A DNA stretch of 64,000 nt from the NCBI RefSeq assembly GCF_900233005.1, contig NZ_LT960611.1:1612001-1676000 (forward strand), read 5' to 3'. The stretch is from Vibrio tapetis subsp. tapetis (lineage in GTDB: Bacteria; Pseudomonadota; Gammaproteobacteria; Enterobacterales; Vibrionaceae). Positions within the stretch are counted from its first letter, which is position 1; each line of letters opens with the position of its first letter. Made by a program: the position numbers and the translations under genes. Below the pieces are notes generated by a model. It worked only from the letters and a program-made list of their open reading frames with translations. It was not told where the DNA came from and made no database searches. Positions 38,143-49,796 of this stretch are shown here, piece by piece.

Positions 38143-39081
38143 TTCGTCTCTAAAGACAACCAAACGCTTTGGCGCTACGCGGCCTGAATCGTCCATCTCT
38201 GCAACACCGATGAAGAGTTTTTCTTCTCCACTGGTCATGCGAACGGTGCCTTCAGTTGGCGTTCCGGAAACTTGCACTGGTTGGCCATGTTGTACCAAAT
38301 CGGTTAACTGAGCATCAAGATTTACTTCTGGTAAATCTTCAACTGCCGTATCCATTGGTAACAACAATACGTCCAATAGTTCTTTAGGTGCTAGACCTTG
38401 CGCATTGGCATGCTCAACAAGCTCGTTCAATTGCTCAAGCGTCATCATGCGTTCATATGGGTATTTCGCGACACCAGTACGACGTAGATAAGTAACGTGT
38501 GCACCACAACCTAGCATTTCACCCAAATCATCAGTGATGGTTCGAATATAAGTGCCTTTAGAGCAATGTACTTCCATCTCAACTTCATCACCTTCAAAGC
38601 GAAGAAGCTCAATAGAGTAAACCGTAATCTTTCTCGATTCACGAGGGACTTCAACCCCTTCTCTTGCGTATTCGTACAAAGGACGACCTTGGTACTTAAG
38701 CGCAGAAAACATCGAAGGTATTTGATCGGTTGTGCCACGAAATGTCGCAATACATTCCTCAAGTTGTTCTTGAGTCACGTTTATGTCACGAGTCTCGACC
38801 ACTTCGCCATCAGAGTCTGACGTATTTGTGCGCTCACCAAGCTTGGCAACCACGACATAACGCTTATCTGAATCAAGGAGGAATTGAGAGAACTTCGTTG
38901 CTTCGCCAAGACAAATCGGCAGCATGCCTGTCGCTAAAGGATCAAGCGCGCCAGTGTGTCCTGCTTTTTCAGCAAAAAAGATGCGCTTAACTTTTTGCAA
39001 AGCATCATTTGACGAAATGCCCGTAGGCTTATCGAGCAACAACACACCATTAATAGGGCGACCTTTACGACGACGAGCCAT
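38113..39081 (-). CDS. truB: tRNA pseudouridine 55 synthase
   Basis: TruB, 322 residues, converts U55 of tRNAs to pseudouridine and also acts as a tRNA chaperone. The catalytic Asp is in [15 protein letters not shown]; the [19 protein letters not shown] segment and the C-terminal PUA-like part ([29 protein letters not shown], key parts FIGVAEMDD and APKRLVVF) are normal. The last ~10 residues (SEVQSAKG) are encoded by a 14-nt repeat array and extend past the usual end. It overlaps rbfA by one base. Confidence 0.95.
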   Translation of the reverse strand: MARRRKGRPINGVLLLDKPTGISSNDALQKVKRIFFAEKAGHTGALDPLATGMLPICLGEATKFSQFLLDSDKRYVVVAKLGERTNTSDSDGEVVETRDINVTQEQLEECIATFRGTTDQIPSMFSALKYQGRPLYEYAREGVEVPRESRKITVYSIELLRFEGDEVEMEVHCSKGTYIRTITDDLGEMLGCGAHVTYLRRTGVAKYPYERMMTLEQLNELVEHANAQGLAPKELLDVLLLPMDTAVEDLPEVNLDAQLTDLVQHGQPVQVSGTPTEGTVRMTSGEEKLFIGVAEMDDSGRVAPKRLVVFRDEESEVQSAKG

Positions 39082-39476
39082 TACTCTTCGTCCTCGCGAC
39101 CTGCATCTTGTTTTTTCTGCTTATCGTTACTTAGTACTTCACTTACTAAGTTAGACATACGCATGCCTTCCACTAGGGTGTCATCATAAGTAAAACGAAC
39201 TTCAGGAGTAAGGCGGTGACGAATGCGCTTGCCTAGTGCCATGCGAACTGGCACTTCATGCTCTTTAAGAGCCGCTAAACATGATTCTGGTGTTTGCTCA
39301 CCAACACAAAGGAAAGTAACAAATACTTTTGCATAAGCAAGATCACGAGATACTTCAACATCAGAGATGGTAACCATCCCGATGCGAGAGTCACGAACTT
39401 CGCGCTGTAGGATCAAAGCCAGCTCTTTTTGTAGCTGTTGCGACACACGTTGTGTGCGGCTAAATTCTTTTGCCAT
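39081..39476 (-). CDS. rbfA: Ribosome-binding factor A
   Basis: RbfA, 131 residues, a KH-fold 30S maturation factor needed for 16S 5'-end processing and cold adaptation. Family segments: [25 protein letters not shown] at the N terminus (read [14 protein letters not shown]), [18 protein letters not shown] and [23 protein letters not shown]. It lies between infB and truB, with a strong GC hairpin before it that could reduce read-through from infB. The last codon overlaps the truB start. Confidence 0.95.
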   Translation of the reverse strand: MAKEFSRTQRVSQQLQKELALILQREVRDSRIGMVTISDVEVSRDLAYAKVFVTFLCVGEQTPESCLAALKEHEVPVRMALGKRIRHRLTPEVRFTYDDTLVEGMRMSNLVSEVLSNDKQKKQDAGREDEE

Positions 39477-39500
39477 TTTCTTTTCTCACTATAGAAAGAA

Positions 39501-39520
39501 TGGGGGGCAAAAGCCCCCCA
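39501..39520 (-). terminator. Hairpin between infB and rbfA
   Basis: Perfect TGGGGGGC-(4)-GCCCCCCA stem followed on the minus strand by TTCTTT. It lies inside an operon, so it may be a partial terminator or an RNA processing or stabilising element, not a full stop. Confidence 0.55.
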
Positions 39521-39572
39521 TGGTGTATTCAACAACCCATTACTGTCTTATCGACAAGGTAATGTTAGTCAA

Positions 39573-42149
39573 TTAGTCGAGAGTACGTTTGATTTCAACG
39601 ATTTCGAATACTTCGATTTGGTCACCAACGCGAACATCATTGTAGTTCTTAACGCCGATACCACATTCGTAGCCGTTCTTAACTTCTTGTACGTCATCTT
39701 TAAAGCGACGAAGTGATTCTAGCTCACCTTCGTAAATAACCACGTTTTCACGAAGAACGCGAATTGGGTTATTACGCTTAATTAGACCTTCAGTAACCAT
39801 ACAACCCGCGATAGCGCCAAGTTTAGGAGACTTAAATACGTCACGTACTTGAGCAAGACCGATGATTTCTTGTCTAAACTCAGGAGCAAGCATACCGCCC
39901 ATCGCTTGTTTTACTTCGTCAATCAATTGGTAAATGATTGAGTAGTAACGAAGATCTAGGTTTTCATTCTCGATTGTACGACGAGCTGAAGCGTCAGCAC
40001 GAACGTTAAAGCCAAGAATGATAGCATTCGATGCTGCTGCAAGAACCGCGTCAGTTTCGGTAATACCACCAACACCAGAGCCGATGATGTTCACTTTAAC
40101 TTCGTCAGTAGAAAGCTTACGTAGAGAATCAGCAATCGCTTCAACAGAACCTTGAACGTCAGCTTTAAGTACTACGTTACATTCAGCAACTTCACCAGCG
40201 GTCATGTTCGCGAACATGTTCTCTAGTTTCGCTTTTTGTTGGCGAGCTAGTTTAACATCACGGAATTTACCTTGACGGTAGTTTGCAACTTCACGAGCTT
40301 TACGCTCATCACGTACAACCGTTGCTTCATCACCTGAAGCCGGAACGCCAGAAAGGCCTAGAATTTCTACAGGGATAGATGGACCTGCAGTTTCGATGTC
40401 TTTACCATTTTCATCGCGCATTGCACGAACACGGCCGTACTCTTGACCACAAAGAACGATATCGCCTTTATTTAGAGTACCAGACTGTACTAGTACTGTT
40501 GCAACTGGACCGCGACCTTTATCAAGGCGAGATTCAACAACAACACCAGATGCCATGCCTTCTTTAACCGCTGTTAGTTCAAGAACTTCAGACTGAAGAA
40601 GGATAGCTTCTAGAAGACCATCGATATTTGTACCCTGTTTTGCAGAGATGTGAACGAAGATGTTCTCACCGCCCCATTCTTCAGGGATAACGTCGTATTG
40701 AGCTAGCTCATTTTTAACGTTGTCTGGGTTTGCGTCTTCTTTATCGATCTTGTTCACAGCAACAATCAGAGGAACGCCTGCCGCTTTCGCGTGCTGGATT
40801 GCTTCGATTGTTTGTGGCATTACGCCATCGTCAGCTGCAACAACAAGAACAACGATATCTGTCGCTTGAGCACCACGAGCACGCATTGAGGTAAACGCGG
40901 CGTGTCCAGGAGTATCAAGGAAAGTAATCATGCCGTTGTCAGTATCTACGTGGTAAGCACCAATGTGCTGCGTGATACCGCCCGCTTCGCCAGAAGCAAC
41001 GTGCGCTTTACGAATGTAATCAAGAGTAGACGTTTTACCGTGGTCAACGTGACCCATGATAGTTACAACTGGAGCGCGAGGCTCAACCGCTGAATCATTA
41101 TCACGATCAGACAATACCGCTTCTTCTAATTCGTTTTCTTTACGAAGAATAACCTTGTGGCCCATTTCTTCTGCTACTAGTGAAGCAGTTTCTTGGTCAA
41201 TCACTTGGTTAATGGTTGCCATTGCACCCATCTTCATCATTACTTTGATAACTTCTGTCGCTTTAACTGACATTTTGTTAGCAAGTTCAGAAACTACGAT
41301 AGTTTCGCCGATTGCTACGTCAGATTTAGCTACTGATGCACTCTTATCAAAGCCATGTTGCATTGAAGTTGGTTTTGCAAGCTTACCTTTACCACCACGA
41401 CCACGTTGGTTACGACCACCACGGCTGTTGTTAGCAGTTTGACCCGCTGGTGCAGCTTTCTTCTTACGGCGACGAGGTGCTTTTTCGTCTTTCTTATCCG
41501 CAGCGTCTTCTGCTTCACGAGCGTAAGTAGAAGTAGTCACATGGTAATCAGAGTTCTCCATGGCTTTCTTCTTCTTCTCTTCTTCAGTCCAGCGCTCTTG
41601 GTTTTCTTCCGCTAGCTTACGTGCTTCTTCAACAAGCTTTGCAGCTTCTTGTTCTGCTTTACGTTGCGCTTCTTCTTCCTGACGACGTTTAAGTTCGTCA
41701 GCATCTTTTTTCGCTTGTGCGTTTACATCTGAATTCTTCGTGTTCATGTCTTTTTTAGCCTTTTCAGCTTGTACGCGTTTCGCTTTCTCGTCTGCTTCAC
41801 GTTTCGCTGCTTCCTCAGCTTCGCGTTTGGCTTCATCGTCAATTGCACTGCGTTTTACGTAGGTACGTTTCTTACGTACCTCTACTTGAACATTTTTACT
41901 CTTACCGCCACCTGCGTTGACGCTAAGCGTACTGCGGGTTTTACGCTGTAGAGTTAGGCGAGTAGGCTCTGTTTCACCAGAGGTATCACCGTGCTCTTTT
42001 TTAAGATGAGTAAGAAGCTGTTGCTTCTCGTCATCGTTAACTTGGTCTTGACCCGATTTCTTCATGCCTGCATCAGCAAGTTGTTCAATCAAGCGGTCCA
42101 CTGGCGTACCAATTTCTTCACTCAGTGCTTTAACTGTCAATTCTGTCAT
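39573..42149 (-). CDS. infB: Translation initiation factor IF-2
   Basis: IF-2, 858 residues, GTPase that places initiator tRNA on the 30S subunit. It has the conserved N-terminal IF2N motif ([20 protein letters not shown], starting [12 protein letters not shown]), a long charged Ala/Lys/Glu-rich linker, a second N-type motif around [19 protein letters not shown], then the G domain with [17 protein letters not shown] and NKIDK, and domains II to IV. I place the start at ATG 42149 with AAGGAG 7 bases upstream; the open frame upstream overlaps nusA. It is followed by rbfA and preceded by nusA with a 23-base gap. Confidence 0.96.
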   Translation of the reverse strand: MTELTVKALSEEIGTPVDRLIEQLADAGMKKSGQDQVNDDEKQQLLTHLKKEHGDTSGETEPTRLTLQRKTRSTLSVNAGGGKSKNVQVEVRKKRTYVKRSAIDDEAKREAEEAAKREADEKAKRVQAEKAKKDMNTKNSDVNAQAKKDADELKRRQEEEAQRKAEQEAAKLVEEARKLAEENQERWTEEEKKKKAMENSDYHVTTSTYAREAEDAADKKDEKAPRRRKKKAAPAGQTANNSRGGRNQRGRGGKGKLAKPTSMQHGFDKSASVAKSDVAIGETIVVSELANKMSVKATEVIKVMMKMGAMATINQVIDQETASLVAEEMGHKVILRKENELEEAVLSDRDNDSAVEPRAPVVTIMGHVDHGKTSTLDYIRKAHVASGEAGGITQHIGAYHVDTDNGMITFLDTPGHAAFTSMRARGAQATDIVVLVVAADDGVMPQTIEAIQHAKAAGVPLIVAVNKIDKEDANPDNVKNELAQYDVIPEEWGGENIFVHISAKQGTNIDGLLEAILLQSEVLELTAVKEGMASGVVVESRLDKGRGPVATVLVQSGTLNKGDIVLCGQEYGRVRAMRDENGKDIETAGPSIPVEILGLSGVPASGDEATVVRDERKAREVANYRQGKFRDVKLARQQKAKLENMFANMTAGEVAECNVVLKADVQGSVEAIADSLRKLSTDEVKVNIIGSGVGGITETDAVLAAASNAIILGFNVRADASARRTIENENLDLRYYSIIYQLIDEVKQAMGGMLAPEFRQEIIGLAQVRDVFKSPKLGAIAGCMVTEGLIKRNNPIRVLRENVVIYEGELESLRRFKDDVQEVKNGYECGIGVKNYNDVRVGDQIEVFEIVEIKRTLD

Positions 42150-42172
42150 GCCGCTACTCCTTGCTGAATCAA

Positions 42173-43660
42173 TTATTCTTCGTCGCCAAACCAACAGATG
42201 TTACGTGCAGCCATAATAAGCTCACCAGCACGTTCTTCGGTTAATCCTTCGATACCTTCTAATTCGTCGACACCTTGGTCAGCAAGGTCTTCCAACGTTG
42301 CAACACCTTTTGCCGCAAGCTTGAACGCCATCTCGCGCTCTAAGCCTTCAAGAGCAAGTAGATCTTCAGCTGGCTCTACGCCATCGAATGTTTCTTCTTG
42401 AGCAAGAGCGATAGTAGTAAGCGCATCTTTCGCACGTTGGCGAAGCTCTTCTACCATTTCTTCGTTCAAGCCATCAACTTCCATCAACTCGTTCACTGGC
42501 ACGTAAGCCACTTCTTCAAGTGTTGAGAAGCCTTCTTCAACCAACAATTCAGCAAAGTCTTGTTCGATGTCTAGGTACTTCATGAAGTTTTCAATAGCAG
42601 CAACAGATTCTTCTTGATGCTTCTTCTCAAGGTCAGCAACCGTCATTACATTCAGTTCCCAGCCAGTAAGCTGAGAAGCTAGACGTACGTTTTGACCAGC
42701 ACGGCCAATCGCTTGAGCCAAGTTATCTGCTTCTACTGCGATATCCATTGAGTGAGCGTCTTCATCTACAATGATAGATGCTACGTCAGCAGGAGCCATT
42801 GCATTGATAACGAATTGTGCCGGGTTATCATCCCAAAGCACGATATCAATACGCTCACCGCCAAGTTCACTTGATACAGCTTGTACACGTGCGCCACGCA
42901 TACCAACACAAGCACCAACAGGGTCGATACGCTTATCGTTAGTTTTAACAGCAATTTTAGCACGTGAGCCAGGATCGCGAGCAGCCGCTTTTAATTCAAT
43001 TAGCTCTTCTGCAATTTCTGGCACTTCAACACGGAAAAGCTCAGAAAGCATTTCTGGCTTAGAACGCGTGATAAACAGTTGGAAACCACGAGCTTCCGGC
43101 GCAACCTTGTAAAGAAGACCACGAACGCGATCCCCTGGACGGAAGTTTTCACGCGGAAGTTGGTCATCACGAAGGATAACGGATTCTGCGTTGCTGCCTA
43201 AGTCTAGGATAACCGTATCGCGGTTTACTTTCTTAACAACACCAGTAACTAGGTCACCTTCGTTATCAATAAACTGCTCAACGATTTGTGCGCGCTCTGC
43301 TTCACGTACTTTTTGTACGATAACTTGCTTGGCTGTTTGAGTCGTAATACGATCAAACGTTACTGAATCGATGTCATCTTCGACGTACTCGCCAAGTTGC
43401 AATTCAGGGTCTTCATATTGAGCCGCTTCAAGCGAGATTTCTAGTGTTGGGCTTTCTACTTCCTCAACAATCAACCAGCGACGGAATGTATCGAAGTTAC
43501 CTGTTTTACGATCAATCTCGACACGTACTTCGATTTCCAATTCGTGTTTTTTCTTTGTAGCTGTCGCTAATGCGATTTCAAGCGCTTCAAAAATACGCTC
43601 ACGAGGTACTGCTTTTTCGTTTGAAACAGCCTCTACAACCGCTAAAATTTCTCTGTTCAT
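42173..43660 (-). CDS. nusA: Transcription elongation/termination factor NusA
   Basis: NusA, 495 residues, binds RNA polymerase and nascent RNA to modulate pausing, termination and antitermination. Parts: N-terminal RNAP-binding domain ([18 protein letters not shown]), S1 domain ([21 protein letters not shown], key part [11 protein letters not shown]), two KH domains ([22 protein letters not shown], read [16 protein letters not shown]; and [14 protein letters not shown]), and two C-terminal acidic helix-hairpin repeats found in gammaproteobacterial NusA ([19 protein letters not shown]). It lies between rimP and infB. Confidence 0.96.
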   Translation of the reverse strand: MNREILAVVEAVSNEKAVPRERIFEALEIALATATKKKHELEIEVRVEIDRKTGNFDTFRRWLIVEEVESPTLEISLEAAQYEDPELQLGEYVEDDIDSVTFDRITTQTAKQVIVQKVREAERAQIVEQFIDNEGDLVTGVVKKVNRDTVILDLGSNAESVILRDDQLPRENFRPGDRVRGLLYKVAPEARGFQLFITRSKPEMLSELFRVEVPEIAEELIELKAAARDPGSRAKIAVKTNDKRIDPVGACVGMRGARVQAVSSELGGERIDIVLWDDNPAQFVINAMAPADVASIIVDEDAHSMDIAVEADNLAQAIGRAGQNVRLASQLTGWELNVMTVADLEKKHQEESVAAIENFMKYLDIEQDFAELLVEEGFSTLEEVAYVPVNELMEVDGLNEEMVEELRQRAKDALTTIALAQEETFDGVEPAEDLLALEGLEREMAFKLAAKGVATLEDLADQGVDELEGIEGLTEERAGELIMAARNICWFGDEE

Positions 43661-43695
43661 TAATCTAGCCTCTTAAGCTCTTTTCTCTATGAGAA

Positions 43696-44151
43696 CTAAA
43701 ATTTAGGGATCAGGTTAGCTTTCGAAATATTGCTAAGAGCAAATTCTTCTTTCTCACCATCTACTGTTAGCGTGATTGTTTCACCTTCTACGGTTTGAAT
43801 CACACCTTTCCATTTGCGACGGTTGCTCATAGCCATCTTCAAAACAAGATTGACCTCGTGACCAATAAATTGTTCGTAATGTTCTACTTTGAAAAGTGGT
43901 CGCTCTAAACCAGGTGATGAGACCTCTAGGTTATAAGCAACGGTAATTGGGTCTTCAACGTCCATCACTGCGCTAACCTGACGGCTTACTTCAGCACAAT
44001 CATCAACAAAGATGCCATTTTCGTGATCAATAAAAACACGAAGCGTTGAGTGTTCACCCGCACGGATGAACTCTAATCCAACCAATTCATAACCCGAAGC
44101 TGCCACTGGCGCTTCAAGTAATTCTGTCAGTTGTCTCTCTAAACCAGTCAT
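43696..44151 (-). CDS. rimP: Ribosome maturation factor RimP
   Basis: RimP, 151 residues, assists late 30S maturation. The start is ATG 44151 ([16 protein letters not shown]), with AAGGGTG upstream; the frame runs on upstream into the terminator region without another good start. Family segments: [35 protein letters not shown] (key DDCAEVSRQ) and [15 protein letters not shown]. First protein gene of the rimP-nusA-infB-rbfA-truB operon, downstream of the initiator tRNA gene as in E. coli. Confidence 0.95.
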   Translation of the reverse strand: MTGLERQLTELLEAPVAASGYELVGLEFIRAGEHSTLRVFIDHENGIFVDDCAEVSRQVSAVMDVEDPITVAYNLEVSSPGLERPLFKVEHYEQFIGHEVNLVLKMAMSNRRKWKGVIQTVEGETITLTVDGEKEEFALSNISKANLIPKF

Positions 44152-44255
44152 GATATCACCCTTAGATAACCACTCTAGAAACAAAAAAAGGGCACATAGC
44201 CCTATCGATTTTACCAAGCGCACCCTGTACTTTAAAAAATCTAAAATACAGATAA

Positions 44256-44285
44256 CAAAAAACCCCGAATTAGTCGGGGTTTTTG
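44256..44285 (-). terminator. Terminator between metY and rimP
   Basis: On the minus strand AAACCCCGA-CTAAT-TCGGGGTT followed by T6. It lies between the tRNA genes and rimP, so it should release the tRNA transcript or attenuate entry into the nus operon. Confidence 0.85.
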
Positions 44286-44411
44286 CTGCTGGACCCTGAT
44301 ATTGCTAAGTGACGATTTCACTTAGCTCGCAATCCGTTATCACCATATGATATTAACGTATCGCGCAAACTTGCATCCATTATCCAAACTCAGATAAACC
44401 AAGCTTAGAAT

Positions 44412-44488
<77 letters not shown>

Positions 44489-44542
44489 TCCGACTGTCGT
44501 GCATTATACGCTCGAACAGTTTTTTTACAAGTTTGTAAATCA

Positions 44543-44627
44543 TGGTGCCGAGAGGGGGACTTGAACCCCCACACCCTAAGGCACTAGCACCTCATGCTAG
44601 CGTGTCTACCAATTTCACCATCTCGGC
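44543..44627 (-). tRNA. leuU: tRNA-Leu (GAG)
   Basis: An 85-nt class II tRNA with encoded CCA. Anticodon stem CTAGC / GCTAG with loop ATGAGGT gives anticodon GAG, reading CUC/CUU. D-arm and long variable arm (TGCCTTAGGGTGT region) are as expected. Directly follows secG, like leuU in E. coli. Confidence 0.95.
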
Positions 44628-44637
44628 ATTTATTCTA

Positions 44638-44973
44638 TTACTGAGGAATCTCGTCGCTTTTTTCAGCGGGTAATTCACTCACTACATCAGTAGCTTGTTC
44701 AACAGTTTGACCTAAAGTTGGGTCAATCCACTGAGACTCAGTCGTGTGTGTAGACATACGACCTAACGCCAAGCTAGCGATGAAAAATACTGTTGCAAGA
44801 ATTGCAGTTGTTCGGGTTAGGAAATTTCCTGAGCCACCGGCGCCAAATACTGTATTTGATGCACCCGCTCCGAACGAAGCTCCCATGTCTGCGCCTTTAC
44901 CTTGTTGAATCAACACTAGGCCAATTACACCAACCGCTGCCAACAGGTAAATCACAAGTAGAACTGTATACAT
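44638..44973 (-). CDS. secG: Protein-export membrane protein SecG
   Basis: SecG, 111 residues, accessory subunit of the SecYEG translocon. Two membrane helices ([20 protein letters not shown] and [15 protein letters not shown]) surround the highly conserved cytoplasmic loop [19 protein letters not shown]. The C-terminal 30 residues are polar and acidic, longer than in E. coli, as usual in vibrios. Start ATG 44973 with GTGGAAG just upstream. The leuU gene begins 10 bases after the stop, so secG, leuU and metY are likely cotranscribed. Confidence 0.95.
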   Translation of the reverse strand: MYTVLLVIYLLAAVGVIGLVLIQQGKGADMGASFGAGASNTVFGAGGSGNFLTRTTAILATVFFIASLALGRMSTHTTESQWIDPTLGQTVEQATDVVSELPAEKSDEIPQ

Positions 44974-45086
44974 GCCTTCCACCTATGTTCAAAATTGTTG
45001 AGCCAGCGCAGTCGCATTGAACTAATCTGCTTGAAATTAGATTCGAAAGACAAGGCTAGCGCACCTTCATTTCCGAAGGCCGAGCA

Positions 45087-45115
45087 ATACTAGCGAAAGC
45101 CCCATGCGCTGACAA
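45087..45115 (-). promoter_or_regulatory. Probable sigma-70 promoter of secG-leuU-metY
   Basis: On the minus strand TTGTCA, 17-base spacer, TAGTAT, followed by a GC-rich discriminator (TGCTCGGCC) of the kind seen at growth-rate-controlled tRNA and ribosomal promoters. About 115 bases before the secG start. Confidence 0.55.
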
Positions 45116-45330
45116 GTAAAAATTCAAGAAAACGTAACCTTTTAGGTGCGTTTGGCTAAAAATAACACAAAGAAGGTTGTAGACTCTCGAAAATGTATAA
45201 AATACGAATACAGAGACGGGCTTCGCCCTGAGAGTACAGAAACAACAAAAGCGATAACTAAAGCATTATGCAGCTAAAAACGAGACCGCTTCGCTCCTAT
45301 AAAAGCAAAACAGCGGTTCCCACCCTTATC

Positions 45331-45375
45331 GTTTCTAGTTTCTAGTTTCTAGTAAGCGAAGCGTATTCTGTATTC
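45331..45375 (-). repeat. TTTCTAG tandem repeat with GCGAAGCG tail
   Basis: GTTTCTAGTTTCTAGTTTCT continues as three 7-bp units (TTTCTAG), then AAGCGAAGCGTATTCTG. A related sequence (CTAGAAACTAGAGCGC) occurs at 53041-53098, pointing to a second dispersed family. Confidence 0.55.
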
Positions 45376-45381
45376 GATCCC

Positions 45382-46719
45382 TTAACAGCTGGCTTTAACC
45401 GCTTCTGCAATATCCGTTGCCGATTGCTGCACTAATTCAGCATCTTCACCTTCAACCATAACTCGAAGTAGCGGCTCAGTACCTGACTTACGCAATAATA
45501 CTCGGCCTTTATCACCCAAATTAGCTTCAGCCACTCTAACCGCTTCTTTTACCGCTTCTGCATCCAATGGATTAGAATCACCACTAAATCGTACATTCTC
45601 TAACACTTGCGGATAAAGTGTCATGCCTTGAGATAATTCATTCAGGGTCATTTCACTGCCAATGACAGAAGCAAGCACTTGCAGAGCAGCGACGATAGCA
45701 TCACCGGTGGTGACTTTATCAAGTAAGATAACGTGACCTGAGTTTTCTGCTCCGATCTTCCAACCTTTTGCTATCAACTGTTCCATTACGTAGCGGTCAC
45801 CAACAGATGCGCGTACGAATGGGATACCTAATTGCTTAAGACCGTTTTCCATTCCTAAGTTAGTCATCAATGTACCAACAACGCCGCCTTTTAGCTCTCC
45901 ACGACGAAGCGCGTCACGAGCAATGATGTAAGCAATTTGGTCACCATCAACTTTGTTGCCAAGTTCATCAACCATGATGATACGATCACCGTCACCATCA
46001 AAGGCTAAACCGAGTGCGGCTTTCTCTTCTACAACACGTTTTTGCAGTGCGCGCACATCGGTAGCACCCACTTCATGGTTGATGTTAGTACCGTTTGGCT
46101 CACAGCCCATCGCAATAACATCGGCTCCTAGCTCACTGAATACGCTCGGTGCAATATGGTAAGTCGCACCATGCGCACAATCGACAACGATTTTCATGCC
46201 AGCTAAGCTAAGTTCACTCGGGAATGTGCCTTTACAAAATTCGATGTAACGACCAGCTGCATCATCAAGGCGTACTGCCTTACCTAGATCTGCAGATTCA
46301 ACACACTCAATATCTTTATCAAGTTCAGCTTCAATGGCTAATTCAATTTCATCGGAAAGCTTAGTGCCTTCTGAAGAGAAGAATTTAATGCCGTTATCGT
46401 AATAAGGATTATGCGAGGCAGAAATAACAATGCCCGCTTCAGCTCGGAATGTTTGTGTCAAATATGCAACCGCTGGTGTTGGCATTGGACCTGTAAATGT
46501 CGCTTTAAGACCTGCTGCAGCCAAACCGGCTTCCAGTGCCGACTCCAGCATGTAACCAGAGATGCGCGTATCTTTACCAATAATAACTTTTTTGGTGCCC
46601 TGCTTAGCTAAAACACGGCCAGCAGCCCAACCTAATTTTAATACGAAGTCTGGGGTAATTGGGTATTGCCCTACTTTACCGCGCACACCGTCGGTACCAA
46701 AATAACGTCTTGTAGACAT
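45382..46719 (-). CDS. glmM: Phosphoglucosamine mutase
   Basis: GlmM, 445 residues, converts glucosamine-6-phosphate to glucosamine-1-phosphate for UDP-GlcNAc and hence peptidoglycan and LPS. Catalytic phosphoserine loop [19 protein letters not shown] (Ser in SASHNP), metal loop [10 protein letters not shown], sugar-recognition GAENSGHVI and phosphate-binding [14 protein letters not shown] are all present. It lies 25 bases after folP, the conserved ftsH-folP-glmM order. Confidence 0.96.
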   Translation of the reverse strand: MSTRRYFGTDGVRGKVGQYPITPDFVLKLGWAAGRVLAKQGTKKVIIGKDTRISGYMLESALEAGLAAAGLKATFTGPMPTPAVAYLTQTFRAEAGIVISASHNPYYDNGIKFFSSEGTKLSDEIELAIEAELDKDIECVESADLGKAVRLDDAAGRYIEFCKGTFPSELSLAGMKIVVDCAHGATYHIAPSVFSELGADVIAMGCEPNGTNINHEVGATDVRALQKRVVEEKAALGLAFDGDGDRIIMVDELGNKVDGDQIAYIIARDALRRGELKGGVVGTLMTNLGMENGLKQLGIPFVRASVGDRYVMEQLIAKGWKIGAENSGHVILLDKVTTGDAIVAALQVLASVIGSEMTLNELSQGMTLYPQVLENVRFSGDSNPLDAEAVKEAVRVAEANLGDKGRVLLRKSGTEPLLRVMVEGEDAELVQQSATDIAEAVKASC

Positions 46720-46743
46720 AGAATTTCCTTTCTAATTATTAGA

Positions 46744-47580
46744 TTATTTAATTTGATTGGCGCAAATCATTTTGATTATTTTCATCGCTTCGACGGTTTC
46801 TTCTACGTCGTGGACTCGAATAATCTGAGCACCTTTTAATGCAGCAATACTTGCACACGTGACGCTACCAACAACAGAGTCAGCAGGTGTTTTATTCAAT
46901 AGTTTAAAAATCATCGTTTTACGCGACATCCCAGCAAGAATAGGAAGACCAAACTGATGAAAGTGTTCTAGGTTAGCCAATAACTGGTAGTTATGTTCCA
47001 GTGTTTTACCAAAACCAAAGCCGGGATCTAATATCAGCTTGCTTTTATCAATGCCTGCCGCTTCGCACGCTTTAGTCCGCTCAGTCAAGAACTCACCGAC
47101 ATCTTGCAGAAGATTGTCATAACTCGGTGCCGACTGCATGGTTCTAGGCTGCCCTTGCATATGCATAAGACAAACAGGCACATTTGCTTTTGCCGCAACT
47201 TCTAGTGCTTTCGGTTCTTGCAGAGCTCTGACGTCATTAATGATATCGGCCCCCGCGTTCACGGCTTGGCGCATAACCTCAGCTTTGCTGGTATCGATAG
47301 ATATCCAAACATCGGATATAGCTCGTAATGCTTCAATTACAGGAATAACTCTAGCAAGCTCTTCTTCTAATTGAACATCAGGGGCTCCCGGCCGAGTTGA
47401 CTCTCCGCCAATATCAATGATTGTTGCACCCGCTTGTATCATTGCTTGCGCTTGCTTTAACGCATCTTCAATTGCGGTATAACGCCCACCATCAGAAAAG
47501 GAATCAGGAGTGACATTAAGTATGCCCATGACCTGTGCTGTCTCAAGGCTTAATTTTTTTCCGTTCGCTTCGAGCATCAT
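46744..47580 (-). CDS. folP: Dihydropteroate synthase
   Basis: FolP, 278 residues, joins 7,8-dihydropterin pyrophosphate with p-aminobenzoate; target of sulfonamides. Motifs: GILNVTPDSFSDGG near the N terminus, IDIGGESTRPGA, DVRALQEP, LDPGFGFGKT and GMSRKTM. Two consecutive ATGs could start it; the position of the first beta strand suits either. A terminator-like hairpin lies between ftsH and this gene, so it may have its own promoter or rely on read-through. Confidence 0.95.
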   Translation of the reverse strand: MMLEANGKKLSLETAQVMGILNVTPDSFSDGGRYTAIEDALKQAQAMIQAGATIIDIGGESTRPGAPDVQLEEELARVIPVIEALRAISDVWISIDTSKAEVMRQAVNAGADIINDVRALQEPKALEVAAKANVPVCLMHMQGQPRTMQSAPSYDNLLQDVGEFLTERTKACEAAGIDKSKLILDPGFGFGKTLEHNYQLLANLEHFHQFGLPILAGMSRKTMIFKLLNKTPADSVVGSVTCASIAALKGAQIIRVHDVEETVEAMKIIKMICANQIK

Positions 47581-47627
47581 TAAATACCGTCTTTCAGTTA
47601 GTTGGATTTATTTACTTTCTGAAACAG

Positions 47628-47653
47628 AAAAACCCCGAGTTTCCTCGGGGTTT
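47628..47653 (-). terminator. ftsH terminator or attenuator before folP
   Basis: On the minus strand AAACCCCGAG-GAAA-CTCGGGGTTTTT, 16 bases after the ftsH stop. Confidence 0.88.
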
Positions 47654-47669
47654 GAAACAACGACGATGA

Positions 47670-49670
47670 TTACTCTGCGTCTTTGTTTTTCTTTTCTTCT
47701 GCTACATCATCTGACTTTTGAACATCAGATTTTGACGCTTCATCCTGAGCTTCTTGCGAAGTAGCTTTAGATTCATCGTCTTTTTGAGCATCCGCTTTTG
47801 CAGTTTCTTCAGCTTTCGCATTCGAAGCTTCTTGTGCCGCAGAATGGTCACCCCAGCCTGCTGGATCACGGATGTCTTCTTTACGTTCCATCAAATCATC
47901 AATTTGGCCTGCATCGATAGTTTCAAACTTAACCAATGCATCTTTCATGGTGTGCATGATGTCGATGTTTTCTTCCAAGATCTTACGTGCACGGTCATAG
48001 TTACGGTCGATGATGATACGTACTTCTTCATCAATCAACTTCGCCGTGTCATTAGATACATGCTTAGTCTGAGTTACGCTACGACCAAGGAAAACTTCAC
48101 CTTCATCTTCTGCGTACAACAATGGGCCCAGTTTTTCAGAGAAACCCCATTGAGTAACCATTTTACGAGCAATATCCGTTGCACGTTCAATATCGTTTGA
48201 TGCACCTGTCGACACTTTATCTACACCATAGATGATCTCTTCCGCTAAACGGCCACCGTAAAGGCTAGAAATCATTGACTCTAAGTGTTGTCTGTTCATG
48301 CTAACGCGATCTTGTTCTGGCAAGTACATAGTCACACCAAGTGCTCGTCCACGAGGGATGATAGACACTTTGTAAACTGGATCATGCTCAGGAACAAGGC
48401 GACCAACAATGGCATGGCCCGCTTCATGGTATGCCGTTGACTCTTTAGTATCTTCAGATAGCACCATTGAACGACGCTCTGCGCCCATCATGATTTTATC
48501 TTTAGCAAGTTCAAACTCAACCATGGAAACGTTGCGCTTATTGCCACGAGCGGCAAACAAGGCAGCTTCGTTAACTAAGTTGGCAAGGTCTGCACCAGAG
48601 AAGCCAGGAGTACCACGTGCAATCAATGATGGTTCAACATCACCAGCTAGTGGAACTTTACGCATGTGAACTTTCAATATCTGCTCACGGCCACGTACAT
48701 CCGGTAAACCAACCACAACTTGACGGTCAAAACGACCAGGACGAAGTAGTGCAGGGTCAAGTACGTCTGGGCGGTTAGTCGCGGCAATAACGATGATACC
48801 TTCGTTACCTTCAAAACCGTCCATTTCAACCAACATTTGGTTCAATGTTTGCTCACGTTCATCATGACCACCACCAACACCAGCGCCACGTTGACGACCT
48901 ACAGCATCGATTTCATCGATAAAGATGATACATGGTGATGCTTTTTTCGCTTGTTCGAACATGTCACGCACACGAGATGCACCTACACCAACAAACATTT
49001 CAACGAAATCAGAACCAGAAATAGTAAAGAACGGTACTTTTGCTTCACCAGCAATCGCTTTAGCAAGCAAAGTTTTACCTGTACCCGGAGGACCGACTAA
49101 CAAGACACCCGTTGGAATTTTACCACCCAATTTTTGGAAACGGCTTGGGTCACGTAAGTAATCAACGAGCTCTTTTACATCTTCTTTTGCTTCATCACAG
49201 CCTGCGACGTCGCCAAAAGTCGTTTTTATTTGCTCTTCACTCATCATGCGGGCTTTGCTTTTGCCAAATGACATCGCACCCTTACCGCCACCGCCGCCTT
49301 GCATCTGACGCATGAAGAATATCCATACACCGATCAACAAGATCATTGGGAACCATGAGATAAAGATAGTACCGAGGAGGCTTTGCTCTTCCGGCGGCGT
49401 ACCCATTACTTTAACGTTTTGATTGATCAAATCGTCCAGTAATTTGCTGTCATAAACAGGCATGTACGTCACGTAACGTGAGTTATCACGACGATAGAAA
49501 GTAATTTCTCTATCGTTAAACTGCGCTTCTCGAATCTGGCCTTGGCCAACTTCCTGTACGAATGTGGTGTAATCCACAGCTTTTCCGTTGCTTTCTCCAG
49601 GGCCAAAGCTCTGGAAAACCGACATCAAGACTACGGCGATTACTAGCCACAATATTAGATTTTTTGCCAT
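47670..49670 (-). CDS. ftsH: ATP-dependent zinc metalloprotease FtsH
   Basis: FtsH, 666 residues from ATG 49670 ([19 protein letters not shown]), membrane-anchored AAA+ protease that controls sigma-32, LpxC and membrane protein quality. Two N-terminal membrane helices surround a periplasmic domain, then comes the AAA module with [19 protein letters not shown] and the second region of homology RPGRFDRQ, and the protease domain with zinc site HEAGH near residue 417. The C-terminal ~55 residues are a repetitive acidic/alanine tail ([16 protein letters not shown]) longer than in E. coli. A TTG three codons upstream is an alternative start. rlmE precedes it, as usual. Confidence 0.96.
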   Translation of the reverse strand: MAKNLILWLVIAVVLMSVFQSFGPGESNGKAVDYTTFVQEVGQGQIREAQFNDREITFYRRDNSRYVTYMPVYDSKLLDDLINQNVKVMGTPPEEQSLLGTIFISWFPMILLIGVWIFFMRQMQGGGGGKGAMSFGKSKARMMSEEQIKTTFGDVAGCDEAKEDVKELVDYLRDPSRFQKLGGKIPTGVLLVGPPGTGKTLLAKAIAGEAKVPFFTISGSDFVEMFVGVGASRVRDMFEQAKKASPCIIFIDEIDAVGRQRGAGVGGGHDEREQTLNQMLVEMDGFEGNEGIIVIAATNRPDVLDPALLRPGRFDRQVVVGLPDVRGREQILKVHMRKVPLAGDVEPSLIARGTPGFSGADLANLVNEAALFAARGNKRNVSMVEFELAKDKIMMGAERRSMVLSEDTKESTAYHEAGHAIVGRLVPEHDPVYKVSIIPRGRALGVTMYLPEQDRVSMNRQHLESMISSLYGGRLAEEIIYGVDKVSTGASNDIERATDIARKMVTQWGFSEKLGPLLYAEDEGEVFLGRSVTQTKHVSNDTAKLIDEEVRIIIDRNYDRARKILEENIDIMHTMKDALVKFETIDAGQIDDLMERKEDIRDPAGWGDHSAAQEASNAKAEETAKADAQKDDESKATSQEAQDEASKSDVQKSDDVAEEKKNKDAE

Positions 49671-49796
49671 ATCACTCAAGGTGGCAGCCTCTCGATAACT
49701 GATTGTAATTAAAGGTAGGGTACTACAGTTTAAAACCTGTAGCTACAGTGTTAACTTGCTCATTGTTGCTGTACTTCACTCTTTGGTGACTAACTG

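Larger units (their letters stand above)
44974..45381. other. glmM-secG intergenic region
   Basis: About 400 bases without a gene. It holds a probable secG promoter (45087-45115), a GGGC-TTC-GCCC hairpin (45218-45228) within GAATACAGAG...GAGAGTACAGAA, and a TTTCTAG tandem repeat (45331-45375). No glmM terminator of standard form was seen. Confidence 0.5.

Noticed and set aside
42150..42194. N-terminal extension of IF-2
   Set aside because: It overlaps nusA and lacks a ribosome binding site, whereas ATG 42149 has AAGGAG and begins the conserved MTELTVK motif.
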